Shown: positions 7,455 to 16,916, numbered from the stretch's first letter. The stretch: DNA of 51,098 nt from UBA12191 sp009937185 (GCA_938075155.1 CALJGL010000032.1:1-51098), one strand, 5' to 3'. Program-made: numbers and translations. Notes: generated from the sequence alone by a model not told the origin.

Positions 7455-10046
7455 TTACTCCCTGATGGGTTCCTCCTGAGGCTTCTCTTCAGGGGAAGGG
7501 GAGGGAGTCTTTTCTTTAATAGGTTCTGATCGTGCCTCAAGGGCATCTATACGTTCTAGGATATTGTCCCGTTCAGATCGACCTTCCGCTAGCACTCGTA
7601 AGGCACGAACCAAAACAATATCTCCGCTTCCTGGACGACTGGCATCGAGCCGGTCCAATAGCCATGTCCATGGATCACGGGGGAAATAACTATTTCCGGC
7701 TTCTACACCTCCAGTATTGGAAGCAGCCTCCAAATAGACCGTAAATGTATCCACCACACGAGTTACAGTCCCGCCGACAATCGCCTCGGAGACAACGGTA
7801 CGTCCGTCGAGCTCTCTTGCGAGCTGAACTAATCGGGAGGCGGGTGTCTGTACATCATCAGTAAAGGGTGAATCTCCAAGTAGGCTCAGAGAATCGACCA
7901 ACTCTTGCCTAAGCGGGGTCCATTCATCTGTGGCGTTCGGAGCTATCTGGACTAAGTCGCCCACAAGTATTTCGAATCTCTTTGCCTGTAGGCGAACCCA
8001 CCGAAGAAACTTGAGAGGATCTCTCTCCCTCAAATCTGTCGGTTGACCATTTGCACGTAAGACAGAAATCAGATCCTCTGATCTCAGCGCACTCGTTCCC
8101 CATGATCTGAACTCACCTGAATCATCAAGAACGAATAACTCAGCAAAAATCAAAGACTGATCTGCTGAGATCAAGCTCAAGGTCTGCTGGAGAGCCAACT
8201 TGTAAAGCTCGGAAGTTTCGGGCAACCCGGAGAGTACCTCCATGCAACCATTGATCGCTCCTTGACCACCGATTGAGCCTATCATTGCCAAAGCAGCGTT
8301 ACGTTCAGCAACACTCTCGGCGGTTTCCTTGAGAACCATAGAAACCAATAACGGAATCCCTTCAGGAACTCCCAGTCTCCCGATGCCATTGATGGCGAGA
8401 GAGCGCACATTGGATTCTTTTCGAGACTCCATCAATAAACCGTAATACTCAAGAACCCTGGAAATGGAGTTTTGAGGAACTCGGCCAAACACTAAAGCCT
8501 CTAAAACCATTTCGTCAAGCTCGGGGGAAACTTCAGCAACTCGGAAAAGTAATTCGACGGTATCCGGAGAAAACCCAACCGTCCTCGCAGCGAGCACAAG
8601 TCTCCGAAGTTCACCCTCATCTGCGACTTCATCGATTCCCGGTAGGAATCTTTCCAATGCAGCATCGATGTCTTCCACCACTGGCGATCGAAGAGCACTC
8701 GCAGTCTCCAACGCCTCTCGAGCCAAACGACGGGCACCATTTCGCAAGTTGGGATTTAATCGTGCGATATGAAACTTCAAAACATTGACTAAATTTGACT
8801 CTGACTCAAAGTCGCTGAATTCTCGAAGCGCAACCAAGCAAAGTAAGGCTAGGTCTTGAAAATCACCCGACCTCTTTGAAGCGTTGACATCCCCATTCAG
8901 AATCAGAACCAATCGATCAAGACCCGGTTTGAGTAACTCTGTTCTTTCTGCGGGGCTCATGGCGCTTTCTGCACGCATCAAATCTCTGGCGAATTGCCCG
9001 CTTCGAACAATCGCAGCAGAGCGAATAGGGATGGTTTCTGAAACATCCATAGACTCTAGCAACCATGCGAGATATCGCTCGGGAAGACCCGCTTCTCTCA
9101 GATGGCGATCAGCTCGACTCCAGGTGGCCAACTCTCTCGACCGCCCCGCCTCTTCAGTTCGAGAGACGATGCCTTCAAAAATCGGTTTTGCGTTATTTTC
9201 TTTCCACCATTCGACCCACTTCTCACGATCGAGATCAAGTTTCATGAACTCGTTCAAGGATTTCAAAACGACCTCTGAAGAAACATCTTCTGTGGAACTC
9301 AATCGATCGATGGCGGCCTCGACAACATCTCGGGGCTCACCCACCGTCAAAACATCAAAGAGACGTCGAATAAGAAGTACATCACTCGCAACACGGAACT
9401 CCGTGATCAAACGATCGCGAACAGGCTTATCCAGTGCCCACTTTCTGAAACTTCGCTCCACCTCTTCAAGGAAGGGCCAGTTCGCTTCTTGGCGCAGAAG
9501 GACGGTCAAAATCAAGATTCCTGTATTACTATTGGTGATCAATTCATCGCTGAGAATCGTCCGAGTTCTTGAGGGATTTTCCAATGCTTTATCGGTCAGC
9601 AGAGTCAGCAGAAGAGGATTAATCCACTCGGGTGCATTTTCTCGCTCTAATCGAGCCCCCAAAAGAGTCAGAGCTCTGACCCAGTCCACCGCATCTTCAG
9701 ATTCGAAAAAGGATGTCACTTTCCCACGTAAGAGTTCATCCGGGTCTGTTGGGACGGCCTCAGTTTCAGTGGGAGGATCCTGAAGTTCTGGTTCTATCGA
9801 TATAGTGGTTTTGACTTCCGACTCTTTTGACAAGATCTCAGCAGGAGAAGATTCGGGGATCAAAGCGGGCTCGACGGGGTTCACAGGGATTTCCTGAGAA
9901 ACGACGGCTAACGGAAAGCCCAGAACGAAACACATCATCAGTGCTGAGAATATCACCGGGGAGAATCCCAGAGATAGCAGCCTATCCTTTTCGCCGATTG
10001 GTGTGGACCTTATCTGTCTCAAAGAAAGATTCCCCCTGTAAGTCAT
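7455..10046 (-). CDS. Large exported/anchored HEAT-like repeat protein
   Basis: 863 residues. An N-terminal hydrophobic stretch (about 26-50, FSPVIFSALMMCFVLGFPLA then VVSQE) acts as a signal or anchor. A Pro/Glu-rich linker follows, and then about 650 residues of repeated helix pairs typical of an alpha-solenoid, with GIGRLGVPEGIPLLVSMV and MIGSIGGQGAINGCMEV as clear HEAT-like units. The C-terminus is a low-complexity Pro/Glu/Lys tail. No enzyme motif was found. It is probably a periplasmic scaffold. The family is not recognised beyond the fold. Confidence 0.8.
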   Translation of the reverse strand: MTYRGNLSLRQIRSTPIGEKDRLLSLGFSPVIFSALMMCFVLGFPLAVVSQEIPVNPVEPALIPESSPAEILSKESEVKTTISIEPELQDPPTETEAVPTDPDELLRGKVTSFFESEDAVDWVRALTLLGARLERENAPEWINPLLLTLLTDKALENPSRTRTILSDELITNSNTGILILTVLLRQEANWPFLEEVERSFRKWALDKPVRDRLITEFRVASDVLLIRRLFDVLTVGEPRDVVEAAIDRLSSTEDVSSEVVLKSLNEFMKLDLDREKWVEWWKENNAKPIFEGIVSRTEEAGRSRELATWSRADRHLREAGLPERYLAWLLESMDVSETIPIRSAAIVRSGQFARDLMRAESAMSPAERTELLKPGLDRLVLILNGDVNASKRSGDFQDLALLCLVALREFSDFESESNLVNVLKFHIARLNPNLRNGARRLAREALETASALRSPVVEDIDAALERFLPGIDEVADEGELRRLVLAARTVGFSPDTVELLFRVAEVSPELDEMVLEALVFGRVPQNSISRVLEYYGLLMESRKESNVRSLAINGIGRLGVPEGIPLLVSMVLKETAESVAERNAALAMIGSIGGQGAINGCMEVLSGLPETSELYKLALQQTLSLISADQSLIFAELFVLDDSGEFRSWGTSALRSEDLISVLRANGQPTDLRERDPLKFLRWVRLQAKRFEILVGDLVQIAPNATDEWTPLRQELVDSLSLLGDSPFTDDVQTPASRLVQLARELDGRTVVSEAIVGGTVTRVVDTFTVYLEAASNTGGVEAGNSYFPRDPWTWLLDRLDASRPGSGDIVLVRALRVLAEGRSERDNILERIDALEARSEPIKEKTPSPSPEEKPQEEPIRE

Positions 10047-10260
10047 TTGCGGACTTCATGCTGGTGTATCGCAGGCGCATTCTGGTCTCCAGAAGTCAGG
10101 AAACCTCAAGCCTGAAACATGCAGGCCTGAAAACACGGGTTGACTGAAGAGTCCGCCAACTTCGATTCACCGAAAAAGTAGATCTCGCTTCAAAAAGCGG
10201 GGATCGCATTCCCTAAGTACCGGAATATCAGGACTTGGGGACAAATGCCAGAAGATCCTA

Positions 10261-10875
10261 CTAGAAGATACCCGTACTGAAATTGTCATCGGGAGGCGGC
10301 ATCGCTGCATCCGAGTCTTCGTCAGCAGGCTCAGGAACCTTTTCTTCTGTCTTGCCCAAGAAACGAGCTTCAGACTCTGCTTTTTCGCGCTTTACCTGCG
10401 GTTCATGATGTTCGTCTTCAAGAGGGCCTCTGGGAGCTCTCGCTGTCGGCTTTTCTACCGACCTCTCACGGGAGTCTTCGGAGAACCCATCTTCCTGATC
10501 ATCCAAGAAATTCTCGTATGCATCGAGAACGTGATCCTGAATTTCTTCACGGAATTCGGTGAGAATAGGATGAGCGATATCGGCATGCAGTTTTGAGCGA
10601 CCCTGCTCCACCTGATCCGACAGAGAGCGATCGATCGAATCGCCGCACTGATTGCAATAGTGACTGCGGACCACATTCTTAAATCCGCACCCGCCACATC
10701 TCACAGTCAACTTTCTGCTAGGCATCGCAATAAAGAGCCCTTTGCTTCCTTCGATGACACGGATATCACGGACGACGAAACAATTATCAAAGGTGACACT
10801 ACAAAATGCTTTGAGTTTATCTTCTCGAGATCCTGCCGGACTGACTCGAACTTCTGTAATTTCCACGGTGCTCAC
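10261..10875 (-). CDS. spoVG: SpoVG-family RNA/DNA-binding regulator with inserted zinc ribbon
   Basis: 204 residues. The SpoVG core is unmistakable: KLKAFCSVTFDNCFVVRDIR, IEGSKGLFIAMPSRK, and then DIAHPI...EFREEIQDHVLDAY. Between AMPSRK (residues 50-55) and DIAHPI (99-104), where ordinary SpoVG has only a short loop, there is a C-x2-C...C-x2-C zinc ribbon with Cys60, Cys63, Cys74 and Cys77. The last 80 residues are acidic and low-complexity. SpoVG proteins bind nucleic acid and affect septation or gene expression. The gene follows ispE, the same order as ispE...spoVG in Bacillus, so synteny supports the call. Confidence 0.9.
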   Translation of the reverse strand: MSTVEITEVRVSPAGSREDKLKAFCSVTFDNCFVVRDIRVIEGSKGLFIAMPSRKLTVRCGGCGFKNVVRSHYCNQCGDSIDRSLSDQVEQGRSKLHADIAHPILTEFREEIQDHVLDAYENFLDDQEDGFSEDSRERSVEKPTARAPRGPLEDEHHEPQVKREKAESEARFLGKTEEKVPEPADEDSDAAMPPPDDNFSTGIF

Positions 10876-11011
10876 CTTTCATCGATACGAGGTGGACAAC
10901 TCCTCCAAGAGAATGATGTCCCATTACGTATGTCCCACAATTCGCGCCACGAGATACTGCAAAAAAACCGATATCGAATATTCACATTCTTATATGCCGG
11001 GCGAAGACCCC

Positions 11012-11956
11012 TCAACGTTTGAGAAGGGGAACAACTTTAATTTCACCCGAGTGAATATTCGAACTTTCACTTCGATCTTCAGATACTGATTCCTTGAGTG
11101 TCCGCTCGAGAAGATCTCTGTCTTCCTGAGCAAACTTACGTTGAGCTGACAGTATCACGAAGCCAGAGCCACTCCCGGTCATGAGCCACCGACCGGCAAA
11201 ATGTACTTCCAGTAAATCTGCTATGATTCGGATCCGAGGATCCACAACCTTCGCAGCGTCCAGAAGCCTATTATGTAATTGATGCTTCCAAGACTCGGAG
11301 TCCTTGAAGATCAACTGGTTAAAATTGAGGCAATTTGTGGCGTAAGTCAAGGGACCTGTCAAGCCGGAGTACACATCTGCGGTCCCCAAACCAAAGTCGG
11401 GTTTCCAAATACAGGCGTACATTTCAGAATTTCCGAAGAGTGGCTGTGATATGGGCTCGAGAAGCTCTCCCCGGCCTCTGACGACAGCAGGCCCTTCCCC
11501 TAGGAAAAAAGGGATATCGGAACCCAATGAGCGAGCATCCATCAGAACTCCAGCCCATCCCCGGGGATCAGGAGCCCATTCATGCAAGCAAGCGAGAGTT
11601 GCTGCGGCATTGCTGCTCCCCCCACCCAAGCCGGCTTCTGCAGGGATCGACTTTTTCAATACGATGTGCACGGGGGCGATGTCACGACTCCGTCGTGCCT
11701 GGTGCAATGCCTTCATCACAAGGTTGCTACTATCTTCCGGAGCGGCTCCACCCTGTACTTTTAAGTCGTCTCGCGTTTTTGAAAACTGAAAGGAGAGGTG
11801 GTCGTACCAGCCAACCGGCTGCATCAGGGAAACGATTTCATGAAACCCATCATCTCTCTTACCGAGAACTTCCAGCCAGAGATTAATTTTTGCCGGAGTT
11901 AAAACAGAAATTCCAAGTTCGTCCCGAGACTCTACTTGAAGAAGTGAAGCCATCAT
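11012..11956 (-). CDS. ispE: 4-diphosphocytidyl-2-C-methyl-D-erythritol kinase
   Basis: 314 residues of the GHMP kinase family. It phosphorylates CDP-methylerythritol in the MEP isoprenoid pathway. The opening TPAKINLWLEVLGKRDDGFHE is the IspE signature, and EAGLGGGSSNAAATL near residue 105 is the ATP-binding glycine loop. A GSGSGFVIL segment stands for motif 3. The start overlaps the panC stop (ATGA at 11953-11956), so the two are translationally coupled. A gap of about 135 bp separates it from spoVG. Confidence 0.95.
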   Translation of the reverse strand: MMASLLQVESRDELGISVLTPAKINLWLEVLGKRDDGFHEIVSLMQPVGWYDHLSFQFSKTRDDLKVQGGAAPEDSSNLVMKALHQARRSRDIAPVHIVLKKSIPAEAGLGGGSSNAAATLACLHEWAPDPRGWAGVLMDARSLGSDIPFFLGEGPAVVRGRGELLEPISQPLFGNSEMYACIWKPDFGLGTADVYSGLTGPLTYATNCLNFNQLIFKDSESWKHQLHNRLLDAAKVVDPRIRIIADLLEVHFAGRWLMTGSGSGFVILSAQRKFAQEDRDLLERTLKESVSEDRSESSNIHSGEIKVVPLLKR

Positions 11957-12831
11957 TGAGGGTGTACCAAAGCCATATTATCAATCAGTCTTACCTCACC
12001 CACCCTAGCGGCGAGGCATGTCACAGCATCTTGGCTTTCTGACAAATCTTGAAGGGGCTGCAATGAAGATCGATCCAATATTTCCAGATACTCCAGAGAG
12101 ACTTCCGCCGGCAACAAACTTCGAGCGTCCTTCAATAACTTCTCGACATTCATCTCTCCTGCGGCATGACTTGAAACTATCTGGCCGAGAACTGTGGAGA
12201 GACTGAGAGCCGTCACCCTCTCTTCGTCTGAAAGACGAACATTCCGGCTCGACATCGCTAATCCATCCGGCTCTCGAACAAGAGGACAACTTACGATTTC
12301 TAGCGGCAAGTTCAAATCTCGAGTCATTCGTTCGATAATAGTGACTTGCTGAAGGTCTTTCTCTCCAAAGTAGGCATGAGTCGGTTGAAAAATATTGAAC
12401 AACTTCAATACGACGATACACACTCCACCGAAATGGTGAGGTCTCGAAAGGCCACAAAGACGCTCCGACAACTCCGGAACAATAACTTCTGTAGAAAAGC
12501 CCGGAGGATACAAAAGCTCCGCTTGACCCAGCCAGACGAGATCGACACCGGCCTTACGAGCCTTCTCTAGGTCTTTTTTGAGAGTGCGTGGGTATTCAGA
12601 CAGATCTTCACCAGGAGCGAACTGCGTGGGATTCACGAATATCGTCAAGGCCACCTGGTCGCATTCTTCTCTCGCAGCTCGAACAAGAGACAGATGCCCT
12701 TCGTGTAACGCCCCCATGGTGGGAACTAGGGCCAAACTCTCCCCTGCGGGAAGTTGCCCCCTCCAGCTCCGAACGGCTTCAATCAAGGAAGGCGCATTCG
12801 ACCCACTCTGATCATGACCGAGAATTATCAT
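11953..12831 (-). CDS. panC: Pantothenate synthetase
   Basis: 292 residues from the ATG at 12831. It condenses pantoate and beta-alanine with ATP to make pantothenate for coenzyme A. Motifs: PTMGALHEGHLSLVR (HIGH-like), FVNPTQF, YFGEKDLQQV and MSSRNVRLS. A longer in-frame opening back to 12894 would overlap folK by 67 bp, and its extra 21 residues look unlike the family, so the start in the ATGA overlap with folK (12828-12831) is preferred. panB and panD are not in the window. Confidence 0.94.
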   Translation of the reverse strand: MIILGHDQSGSNAPSLIEAVRSWRGQLPAGESLALVPTMGALHEGHLSLVRAAREECDQVALTIFVNPTQFAPGEDLSEYPRTLKKDLEKARKAGVDLVWLGQAELLYPPGFSTEVIVPELSERLCGLSRPHHFGGVCIVVLKLFNIFQPTHAYFGEKDLQQVTIIERMTRDLNLPLEIVSCPLVREPDGLAMSSRNVRLSDEERVTALSLSTVLGQIVSSHAAGEMNVEKLLKDARSLLPAEVSLEYLEILDRSSLQPLQDLSESQDAVTCLAARVGEVRLIDNMALVHPQ

Positions 12832-13310
12832 CCCGGAGACCCTTCCAAAGAAGACGGCAATGCATTGAGAAGTTCCTGAACTGTTTTTCCCCAAACAGGA
12901 ATATTAAAATCAGGTTCGAGATCAGCCCAGGGACCCAATACAAACCGACGTTCAGACAATCGGGGATGAGGGATTTTGAGAAACTCATCCTCCATGTGAA
13001 ACTCACCGAAGGTCAAGATATCGATATCAATAGTTCTCGGTCCCCAAAGTTCATTCCGCTCTCGCCCCATTCCCAGCTCAATATCTAAACAAATTTCGAG
13101 AGCTTCCTTGGGGGTGTGCGAACTGTAACCCTTGATCACTTGGTTGAAATACTTTCCCTGTGGAGGGCCCACCGGTTCGGTTTCATGAATCGGAGAACTG
13201 ATCATCTGAGACAATAAGCGAGATGAGATCTGCTCTCTGGCACTTTCTAAATGAGCGCCTCTATCTCCCAGGTTCGAACCCAGCGCCAGTCGGACCGGGT
13301 ACTCCATCAC
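12828..13310 (-). CDS. folK: 2-amino-4-hydroxy-6-hydroxymethyldihydropteridine pyrophosphokinase
   Basis: 160 residues. It transfers pyrophosphate from ATP to the pterin in folate synthesis. Recognised by LALGSNLGDR at the N-terminus, the substrate segment ETEPVGPPQGKYFNQV, the metal-binding GPRTIDIDILTFG and HPRLSERRFVLGP. Its start overlaps the pssA stop (ATGA at 13307-13310) and its stop overlaps the panC start. The cluster with panC is a common arrangement of folate and pantothenate genes. Confidence 0.95.
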   Translation of the reverse strand: MMEYPVRLALGSNLGDRGAHLESAREQISSRLLSQMISSPIHETEPVGPPQGKYFNQVIKGYSSHTPKEALEICLDIELGMGRERNELWGPRTIDIDILTFGEFHMEDEFLKIPHPRLSERRFVLGPWADLEPDFNIPVWGKTVQELLNALPSSLEGSPG

Positions 13311-14239
13311 TCCTCCACACCATCATTTTCGAGACCCTCAGACTTCGAGGTGTCTCCTGCGACAGGAGGATTCGAAACAGAACGACGAAATGGTTTCGTC
13401 ACAAACGCAAGGAATGGGGATATTCCGTATATGGAGAATCCCAGCAAGATCATCGGTTCAGCGAAAAAGACGAGAAGGGTAATGCCGAACACAAAACTGG
13501 TGAAGCGGTCAAATTGCATTCCTCTGCTGAGAAGAACTGTACCCATGTGAATGTATCGAATTCGTTGAGACACCATGAGGTATCCCAAGGCAAAACAGGT
13601 CACAGGAAGATAAGAAACTATATTCAGATTAACGATTTCAACCCAATCGGGGGGAGTCGAACTCAATAGTTTGAGATCCCAGGATTCCCAACGGCGAAGC
13701 CAGAAAAAACAGATGACCAATCCGGCGACAATGCCTGCGGCTCCTGGAGTGGGAAGACCCACAAATGCTTCACTGTCTTCCTGATGATCGCTATCTGCTT
13801 TGATGGAATTGAAGCGAGCGAGCCGAAGCAGAGCTCCCAAAAAATATGCGAGAGAGAAAAGCCACATCAATCGACCTAATGGCGTCACGATGTTATCCAC
13901 ATCGGAGTGATGGAACATGGCGAGCGCAAGCCCTGCAGGCGCCAAGCCGAAAGAGACCAAATCCGCTAGAGAATCGAGCTGAGCCCCAAGGGTCGTTCCC
14001 CCACCTGTGACACGTGCTACTTTGCCATCAAAGACGTCGAAGAGCATGCCGACGAGAATAAACCAAGCGGCCTTCTCTAGCCTTTCGAGAGGATCAGAGA
14101 CCCCTCCCTCAAGACTTCCAGCAATCAACGTCAATGCAATGAAGCCACAAACAGCATTACAGAGCGTGATGGTATTAGGAATGAAGGCGATTCTTCTGGA
14201 AGCCTCACTTGATCCAGTCACCCAGCACCGTCTTTCCAC
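13307..14239 (-). CDS. pssA: CDP-diacylglycerol--serine O-phosphatidyltransferase
   Basis: 310 residues, integral membrane. It makes phosphatidylserine, the substrate of the psd gene just upstream. The CDP-alcohol phosphotransferase motif is complete: D-G-x2-A-R-x8-G-x3-D-x3-D in DVFDGKVARVTGG...GAQLDSLAD. The opening FIPNTITLCNAVCGF matches PssA, and about eight hydrophobic helices follow. The ATG at 14239 gives a 35-bp overlap with psd; a later start cannot be excluded but would cut into the conserved first helix. The C-terminal 20 residues are polar. Confidence 0.93.
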   Translation of the reverse strand: MERRCWVTGSSEASRRIAFIPNTITLCNAVCGFIALTLIAGSLEGGVSDPLERLEKAAWFILVGMLFDVFDGKVARVTGGGTTLGAQLDSLADLVSFGLAPAGLALAMFHHSDVDNIVTPLGRLMWLFSLAYFLGALLRLARFNSIKADSDHQEDSEAFVGLPTPGAAGIVAGLVICFFWLRRWESWDLKLLSSTPPDWVEIVNLNIVSYLPVTCFALGYLMVSQRIRYIHMGTVLLSRGMQFDRFTSFVFGITLLVFFAEPMILLGFSIYGISPFLAFVTKPFRRSVSNPPVAGDTSKSEGLENDGVEE

Positions 14240-14921
14240 CTTGTACCTTGTCGCCCACTTTCACCGTGGACTTGAAAGGGATTCCATTTCTCGAAGGAAT
14301 AATGATTTCAGTCTGGGAACCAAATCGGATCATGCCAAAATCGAATCCCCTCTTCACCTCGTCCCCGACTTTTAGCGGACAAACGATTCTTCGCGCAATC
14401 AATCCAGCAATTTGGCGGACGAGGATGGGAACACCATCCGAGCTCATGAGACCGATCTCTTGTCTTTCGTTTACTTCTCTAGCCTCAGCGCCGACTGCAC
14501 TTCGGAATTCGCCCTCGACGTAGCGCAAATGTTCAATGACTCCATCGACGGGGATCCGATTCACATGAACATTGAAGACTGACAGGAAAATGTGAATTCG
14601 TAAGGCAGGTCCATCGACGTACGATTCATCAGCGACAAGGTCGACGCCTATCACCTTGCCATCAGCGGGAGAAATCGGTTGATCTCCCGCAGGCGCCCTA
14701 CGACGGGGATTTCTGAAAAAGTTGAGCGCGAAGAGCCAAAGAGCTCCGCAGAAGATCCAGCCGCCGAGTCGAAGCGTCTCGCTGAGCCCTTCCAGCAACA
14801 TCAAGGAAAGGGATCCGGCCGCACAAAACAGCGATATCCAAGCAATCACGGGTGTCCCGTGACGTGTCAGTCGGTCCCCCAACAATCCTTTGCTTTGTGC
14901 TTCCTGAGTCTCTGTCTTCAT
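14205..14921 (-). CDS. psd: Phosphatidylserine decarboxylase proenzyme, archaeal/short type
   Basis: 238 residues from the ATG at 14921, which has AGGAG eight bases upstream; an in-frame start at 14984 lacks support. Psd cleaves itself to form a pyruvoyl cofactor and makes phosphatidylethanolamine. The self-cleavage Gly-Ser pair is in IRFGSQTEI at about residues 201-202, with FRNPRR and ISPADGKVIG near the front and FNVHVNRIPVDG in the middle. Two hydrophobic helices near residues 25-65 anchor it to the membrane. psd and pssA form the complete PS-to-PE route. Confidence 0.93.
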   Translation of the reverse strand: MKTETQEAQSKGLLGDRLTRHGTPVIAWISLFCAAGSLSLMLLEGLSETLRLGGWIFCGALWLFALNFFRNPRRRAPAGDQPISPADGKVIGVDLVADESYVDGPALRIHIFLSVFNVHVNRIPVDGVIEHLRYVEGEFRSAVGAEAREVNERQEIGLMSSDGVPILVRQIAGLIARRIVCPLKVGDEVKRGFDFGMIRFGSQTEIIIPSRNGIPFKSTVKVGDKVQGGKTVLGDWIK

Positions 14922-15078
14922 CCACTCAACTCCTGACTGCCCGATCGGTTGACATGTGGGGTCCTGGACACAGACAATCCACATCCCACATCGTGAGGCA
15001 TCGATCTGGCTGAGGCAACTATCCCTGTGGATTCAGGGGCAAAGGAACCTCCAGACAATGAAGAAACGGAATTTCATA

Positions 15079-16347
15079 ATGAGCACCATTTCACAATTGC
15101 AGGGTCGCATGGTCCTCGACAGTCGAGGATTCCCCACAGTCGAAGCAGAGTGCATTCTCTCAGATGGTAGCCGAGGATCGGCCCTCGTTCCCTCAGGGGC
15201 CTCCACAGGGGAAGCGGAGGCTCTCGAACTCCGTGACGGTGGTTCAGAGTGGGGTGGTAAAGGCGTCGAAAAAGCACTGTCCCACATCAATGGAGAGATT
15301 TCGAATCTGCTGCAGGGCCATGAGGCGAGAGACCAAGAGTCTATCGATAGAGTTCTCTGCGAAGGAGATGGAACAGAAAACAAGGAACGTTGGGGAGCCA
15401 ACTCTATATTGGCAGCCTCGATGTCGGTTTGCCGAGCAGCAGCCGCCAGTTGCCAATTACCCCTCTTTCGATATATCGGAGGCCCTTCTTCGGTCAGATT
15501 GCCTATCCCCCTGATGAATGTGATCAATGGCGGCGCCCATGCGGACAACTCGGTCGACGTTCAGGAATTCATGCTGGCGCCAACAGGCTTCAAAGATTTC
15601 AGGTCCGCACTGAGAGCCGGAGTAGAGGTCTATCACGTTCTGAAGAAAAGGCTCAAGGCCGCTGGCCTGGTCACTGCTGTCGGTGACGAAGGAGGCTTTG
15701 CTCCCGATTTCGAAAGCGATACCAAAGTTCTTGAAGAACTTTCCCACGCGATTCACGAAACGGGCTACACCCTGGGTCATGACGGCCAGTTCACCTTCGC
15801 CCTCGACGTGGCCGCCAGCGAACTGTATCAGTCGGGACATTACCATCTCGATTCCTCCGGTGAAAAATTATCCTCGGGCGAAATGGTGCAACACTGGATC
15901 GACCTCGCTGAAAAATTCCCCTTCACGAGCATTGAAGACGGATTGGACGAGGAAGATTGGGAAGGCTGGAGTCAATTGACTCGGGAACTCCCAGCGGTAC
16001 GCATGGTCGGAGATGACCTCTTCGCAACCAACCCCACTCGTATCCAGCGTGGGATCGAAGTCGGAGCAGGCAACGCTCTATTGGTCAAACTGAACCAGAT
16101 CGGAACCGTCTCTGAAACTCTTCAGGCGATAAAGATTGCCTCGGAAGCCGGATTCAGAATCGTCATTTCGCACCGGTCCGGAGAGACTGAAGACGATTTC
16201 ATCGCAGATCTGGCCGTCGCCACTGGATCAGGCTGGATCAAAACAGGGGCTCCATGCCGATCAGAGAGAAATGCCAAGTACAATCGTCTTCTGCGCATTG
16301 AGGAGGATCTGGGAGAGTCTGCGATTCTGGGACCCTTGCAGTTTTAA
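15079..16347 (+). CDS. eno: Enolase
   Basis: 422 residues from the ATG at 15079, slightly short for the family. It interconverts 2-phosphoglycerate and phosphoenolpyruvate. Motifs: LDSRGFPTVE, the catalytic-loop SGASTGEAEALELRDG, GGAHADNSVDVQEFM, the metal site in SIEDGLDEEDW and GDDLFATN, the catalytic lysine in LLVKLNQIGT, and the family signature SHRSGETEDDFIADLAVA. The frame is open back to 14956, but residues before the chosen start are not enolase-like; an ATG at 15058 is a second candidate. It is transcribed divergently from psd, with the promoters in between. Confidence 0.95.
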   Translation: MSTISQLQGRMVLDSRGFPTVEAECILSDGSRGSALVPSGASTGEAEALELRDGGSEWGGKGVEKALSHINGEISNLLQGHEARDQESIDRVLCEGDGTENKERWGANSILAASMSVCRAAAASCQLPLFRYIGGPSSVRLPIPLMNVINGGAHADNSVDVQEFMLAPTGFKDFRSALRAGVEVYHVLKKRLKAAGLVTAVGDEGGFAPDFESDTKVLEELSHAIHETGYTLGHDGQFTFALDVAASELYQSGHYHLDSSGEKLSSGEMVQHWIDLAEKFPFTSIEDGLDEEDWEGWSQLTRELPAVRMVGDDLFATNPTRIQRGIEVGAGNALLVKLNQIGTVSETLQAIKIASEAGFRIVISHRSGETEDDFIADLAVATGSGWIKTGAPCRSERNAKYNRLLRIEEDLGESAILGPLQF

Positions 16348-16416
16348 GGCGTTCCTGATCTACTGCGTCTAACAGATCTGCCCGCTGTTGGCCGCCCCGA
16401 TTGGAGACTGGACCCG

Positions 16417-16773
16417 TTGTCCTCTGATTCCACTGTTGCAGCAAAAATCTTGAGCTTCTCAGGACGCCTGTGTGATTTTAATTCAGCACAGTTTGGGGCC
16501 ATCCTTTTGGGTTCCTCTTTGCTTTTTTTCACCCAAATTCTTGCCCCTGCCATCGAGGGACGAGACGCTTTGAATGAAACACTGGCGTCGACACAACAAC
16601 AGGTCGAGATCCGCAATAAAGAACTCACCGCTGGCAAGAACTTATCCAATGCTTTGAAGATTGATGAGTTTATTCAGTGGATTCAGTATAGGAAAAACGC
16701 CCAGCATAGAGACCTCAAAGAATTCAGGCTGGATCTGTTCCTCGAATCCCCTCAGCAGGGCATCGATTCCTGA
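16417..16773 (+). CDS. Small single-pass membrane protein with coiled coil, possibly FtsB/DivIC-like
   Basis: 118 residues starting at TTG 16417, shortly after eno. A hydrophobic helix (about 26-44, AQFGAILLGSSLLFFTQIL) is followed by a heptad-like stretch (LNETLASTQQQVEIRNKEL). A one-helix-plus-coiled-coil protein right after enolase is the usual place and architecture of FtsB/DivIC division proteins, but the C-terminal conserved residues of that family are not evident. The call is therefore tentative and rests mainly on context. Confidence 0.5.
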   Translation: MSSDSTVAAKILSFSGRLCDFNSAQFGAILLGSSLLFFTQILAPAIEGRDALNETLASTQQQVEIRNKELTAGKNLSNALKIDEFIQWIQYRKNAQHRDLKEFRLDLFLESPQQGIDS

Positions 16774-16891
16774 ACTTTGACAGAATTCCTGTCCCTGAAA
16801 TCATGACATTATTGCGGAGTTCACAGCAGCCCGATTATTGCATAATTTATTGCATGATTGTGGAGAGAACGGTCATCCAGAAGATTCGGGT

Positions 16892-16916
16892 TACGAGCAG
16901 GCAAAGCCTGCTCGTA
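16892..16916. terminator. Perfect 11-bp inverted repeat between convergent genes
   Basis: TACGAGCAGGC-AAA-GCCTGCTCGTA, an 11-bp stem with a three-base loop, lies between the plus-strand gene ending at 16773 and the minus-strand LysM gene ending at 16935. It has no T tract on either side, so it is either a weak bidirectional terminator or a REP-like palindrome. Confidence 0.5.

Noticed and set aside
8884..9783. Long 299-residue plus-strand frame opposite the HEAT-like gene
   Set aside because: It is Ser/Arg-rich with no domain features and mirrors the codon pattern of the real minus-strand gene.
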